Source of the DNA: Dimorphilus gyrociliatus
Taxonomy: Eukaryota > Annelida > Polychaeta > Dinophilidae
NCBI GenBank assembly: GCA_904063045.1
Contig: CAJFCJ010000002.1
Coordinates: 2,537,891-2,601,890 of the forward strand
DNA: 64,000 nucleotides
Direction of reading: 5' to 3'
The notes beneath the pieces were generated by a model. That model was not told the DNA's origin. It was given only the letters and a program-made list of their open reading frames with translations, and made no database searches. Position numbers and translations under genes: made by a program. Below are positions 60,974-64,000 of this stretch, in pieces. Numbering within the stretch: the first letter of the stretch is position 1; every line of letters starts with the position of its first letter.

Positions 60974-61391
60974 GCTTTCGTAAAAGAGCACAACGAGATT
61001 TCAATATTTCTCCTCAATACAGATCACGTGACCAAACTGGATCTACCAGTTTGTATACAAGGAAGTAAGGTCATGTGACAATTAAGAGAGATCTTTGTCT
61101 GTTTTTATTGTTTATTATTCCAATCAAGCATTTTATAGTTGACCAAACTGCAAAAGATGATTTTAAAACAATTTTAGTTCAAGTTATACACACGTTTTTA
61201 ATAAGGTTTGTGGTTTATAGTCATATTTCATTATCCTCTTCAGCAGTTTACCATATCGAATATTGTTTTGACAATTTAAACAAGATTTAGTTTATTTACA
61301 ATGCATTACTTCTATAAAGTTAAGTTTGAATATATGTTATATGTATTTTATTTCGTTTTTCAGATAGAATTGAAATCGATTCTGCACTAAT
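60974..61391. promoter_or_regulatory. NOL12/CAT divergent promoter region
   Basis: 418 bases between opposite starts. It contains ATCACGTGACC at 61023-61033 and GTCATGTGAC at about 61070-61079, two E-box type sites close to the NOL12 side. CACGTG sites bind Myc/Max and MITF/TFE factors, and Myc commonly drives ribosome-biogenesis genes; use here is inferred. Confidence 0.45.
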
Positions 61392-63246
61392 ATGGGAGAT
61401 GTTAACTTATGCTATAGAATTTTCACAATATTGACAAGAAGGAAGATAATCAGTCAGGGTACCATTGAGCAATCTGACTTGTCAAGGTGTTTATCATTGA
61501 TTGACTTAACTTTTTTGGGGGTAGGATCAACTTTAGGAGCTGGCATATACGTTCTTGCAGGACAAGTTGCAAGAGATGTGGCAGGTATGTTAAATGCGCA
61601 CTTTCAATATAAATAATGATTCAAAGTTATGAACTATATATAGCTGAGGCTTATGATTTACATTGTTTAACTGATTAGATATAATAGAAAAAAGTAATTT
61701 AAAAAACTATTGTTTTATTTTAGGTCCGGCTGTAATAGTGAGCTTTTTCATCGCCGCACTCGCCTCTATTCTCTCTGGGCTCTGTTATGCTGAATTTGGA
61801 GCAAGAGTACCTAAAGCTGGATCAGCTTATGTCTATTCTTACGTTACAGTTGGGGAAACATTAGCTTTCATTATAGGTTGGAACTTGATATTGGAATATA
61901 TAATTGGTGTATCCAGCGTAGCAAGATCATGGAGTGCTTATATGGATAGCTTTTTCAATGGTGTAATTGCAAAGCATTTTCAGGAAGCTATGCCTATGCA
62001 TGTTAAAATGTTCTCAGATTATCCAGACTTTTTAGCTTTTGCGCTATGTATTGTTTTAGCGATTATACTTGCAGTTGGCGTTCAAGAAGCCTCAAAATTC
62101 AATCTTATATTCACAGGATTGAATTTACTTGTTGTGATATATGCTGTTACTGTTGGTGCGTTTAAGGCGGATATAAAGAATTGGGAGATAAATACAACTT
62201 CTCTACATAATAATACTAGATACGGAACGGGAGGATTTGCTCCTTTCGGTTTTAGGGGAATACTCACTGGGGCGGCCACCTGTTTTTATGCTTTTGTGGG
62301 ATTTGATGCTATTGCGACAACTGGAGAAGAAGCAATAAATCCTCGAAAAAATATTCCTTTGAGTATAATAGCCTCATTACTAGCGTGCTGTTTAGCATAT
62401 TTGGCCACTTCAACTATAATTACTCTTCTTGTGCCCTATTATAATTTGGATGAAAATGCTGCTCTTCCATTAGCATTCCGTCAAGTTGGTTATCCAATTG
62501 CACAATACGTGATAGGTGTTGGAGCCATGTGTGGTTTGACAACGTCCCTGCTGGGAAGTATGTTCCCTGTGCCTCGAGTTATTTATGCCATGGCGAGCGA
62601 CGGTTTACTTTTTCACTTTCTCTCTGTTGTCAATGATAAATTTAAAACGCCGGTTAGAGCTACAATGGTTGCCGGGTTAATAGCAGGAATATTTGCTCTA
62701 CTCTTTGATTTAAAGTCCTTGGTTGATATGATGTCAATAGGAACCTTGTTAGCATATACACTTGTTGGTATATCTGTGTTAGTTCTCAGATATAGGATAG
62801 AAGAAGAATCGAATCATAAAGTTACTCTTTCTATTTTATCTATTGTAATGGCATCTGCTTCAATAAGCATGTATGTGACTTTTTTGGGGAACGAAATCGC
62901 AGAAGGAAAATGGTGGGCATTATTGTTAATAAGTATATCTGGATTGATCGTCCTATGCTGTACCATTCTCGTTGCTGTACAACAGCAGAACAATGACGAC
63001 ATTTATTTTAAAGTTCCTCTTGTACCTGTAATTCCAATTTTGAGTATTTTTGTTAACGTATTCCTGATGTTTAAACTGCGTGGGCCAACGTGGGTACGAT
63101 TTGGAATATGGATGGGCTTAGGATTTCTAATATATTTCATATATGGCATTCGAAATAGTTCAGCAAAAGAGAATATCAGAAAGGAAACGGATGATATAGA
63201 CTATCCAGAAACGCTGCATAATGATAATGAAAAATTAATTAACTAA
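61392..63246 (+). CDS. cationic amino-acid transporter (SLC7A1-4 family)
   Basis: Two exons (61392-61584 and 61724-63246) give 571 residues with about 12-14 hydrophobic helices. The signature [25 protein letters not shown] in TM1, [57 protein letters not shown] and [20 protein letters not shown] all match animal CATs. These carry arginine, lysine and ornithine across the plasma membrane. The cytoplasmic N-terminus ([19 protein letters not shown]) is typical. The C-terminal region has the last hydrophobic pair and a short acidic tail, slightly shorter than in vertebrate CATs (about 620-660 residues). An AATAAA signal follows at 63315. Whether it is CAT-1/2/3-like or SLC7A4/14-like cannot be settled by eye. 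Confidence 0.94.
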
Positions 63247-63435
63247 TTTGTTTATTAAGCATTCACTGTCAGAGTTTAACTATAAACACTCTATATCACT
63301 TCTAAATATTGTATTTAATAAAGAAACAAAAATGAGAAGAAATAGAAACGTTTGTCTTAACTACAAACTAGATAGAAAAATATTTTTTTTTTTTTGAAAA
63401 GGTAAATAGAGCACCAAACTAATTAAGTACAATAG

Positions 63436-64000
63436 TTAATCGTATTCATGAGCTGAATATAATTTAGTTGATCCAGCAACGGTGAATCCTTTCTCCTCTA
63501 GAATTTCATCATCTTCTTCGCACAAATTCTTGCTTAAGTCAAAAGTAAGTTCATCCTCAAACTCTCTACCTTGACTGAAATTTATAATTAAGTATTATTG
63601 TTATACAAAATATGGTTTACAATATTATTTTATTAGATTACAAATAAGTATAGACTTAATTATAAAATATTGCTTATTTCAATATTTGTACGAGTTAAAA
63701 TGCAACCAGTTGATTGATCGTAATGAATTGCCATGTGTTTACTTTAAAATTGATTTTCTAGCAATTGATAAATACGTTTTATTTTTTTTTTGCATTAAGC
63801 AATATCTATGGCAAACTTACTTCACTGGATGTACTCCTGCTCCTCCGTTGTTGTTACCATTACTACTTTCAATGATATTACCATTCCCATTACCACTTGC
63901 CGGTCCATTATTATTAAAGGGAGCTGAAAGGGCTGATGTTGTGTCCTCTGTATTTACAACAAATGATCTGAAACCTTTTGGTCCAAAATTCTTTCCGTAA
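63436..64000 (-). CDS. CRP/MLP-type LIM-domain protein, 3' end only
   Basis: The gene runs off the right edge, so only the C-terminal part is seen. Exon 64000-63821 starts at YGKNFGPKGF, the conserved end of a CRP/MLP (CSRP) LIM domain, and continues into a Gly/Asn-rich linker (SSNGNNNGGAG). The last exon, 63574-63436, adds an acidic tail (CEEDDEILEEKGF) ending SAHEYD. CRP/MLP proteins are muscle and actin-associated LIM proteins with a glycine-rich segment after each LIM domain. The acidic tail beyond the glycine-rich linker is not typical of vertebrate CSRPs. The 3' end is tail-to-tail with the transporter gene, 190 bases away. Confidence 0.75.

Noticed and set aside
1-64000. tRNA genes, CRISPR arrays, bacterial operons or ribosome binding sites
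   Set aside because: I looked for tRNA B-box sequences (GGTTCRANNCC) on both strands and found none with a matching A box. All genes are spliced eukaryotic genes, so CRISPR and Shine-Dalgarno features do not apply.

Overview
The window is AT-rich nuclear DNA from a bilaterian animal with a compact genome. Genes are split by many short GT-AG introns (often 50-70 bases), and intergenic gaps are mostly a few hundred bases. The gene set is metazoan: stathmin, mucolipin, NEK8, an LDLRAD3-like receptor, ADGF-type adenosine deaminases, ceramide synthase and a CRP/MLP-type LIM protein. A small invertebrate such as a compact-genome lophotrochozoan is plausible, but I cannot name a species.

Layout. 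0.3-5 kb: TTC33-like (-), stathmin-like (+), an SLC16-like transporter (-). 5-16.5 kb: proteasome scaffold ECM29 (-), head-to-head with the ciliary kinase NEK8 (+). 16.7-27 kb: an LDLRAD3-like receptor (-), a secreted adenosine deaminase with a C-terminal IPT/TIG domain (ADGF copy 1, -), a nardilysin-like M16 peptidase (+). 27-34 kb: an unrecognised 1122-residue disordered protein (-) and ADGF copy 2 (-). 35-47 kb: mucolipin TRPML (-), CTDSPL2-like phosphatase (-), CerS1-like ceramide synthase (+). 48-53 kb: an unrecognised cysteine-rich single-pass membrane protein (-) with large introns. 53-60 kb: a gene-poor stretch with simple repeats and one 5S rRNA gene (-). 60-64 kb: NOL12-like (-), head-to-head with a cationic amino-acid transporter (+), then the 3' end of a LIM-domain gene (-).

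Genes mostly alternate as head-to-head pairs with short shared upstream regions (TTC33/stathmin, ECM29/NEK8, ADGF1/nardilysin, CTDSPL2/CerS1, NOL12/CAT) and tail-to-tail pairs. There is no operon logic and no single pathway. Several products do share the lysosome, endosome and membrane-trafficking theme (mucolipin, ECM29, and two membrane proteins with PPxY-type motifs).

Most unusual: a NEK8 intron bounded by terminal inverted repeats, for which I find no GT-AG solution that keeps the conserved kinase sequence; two ADGF genes fused to an IPT/TIG domain, with a 311-bp nearly identical 3' tract that looks like gene conversion; a coding-like, frame-compatible pair of exons inside a ceramide synthase intron; and two multi-exon genes with no family I recognise. 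Exon joins were read by eye from splice sites, reading frame and family alignment; none is backed by RNA data.
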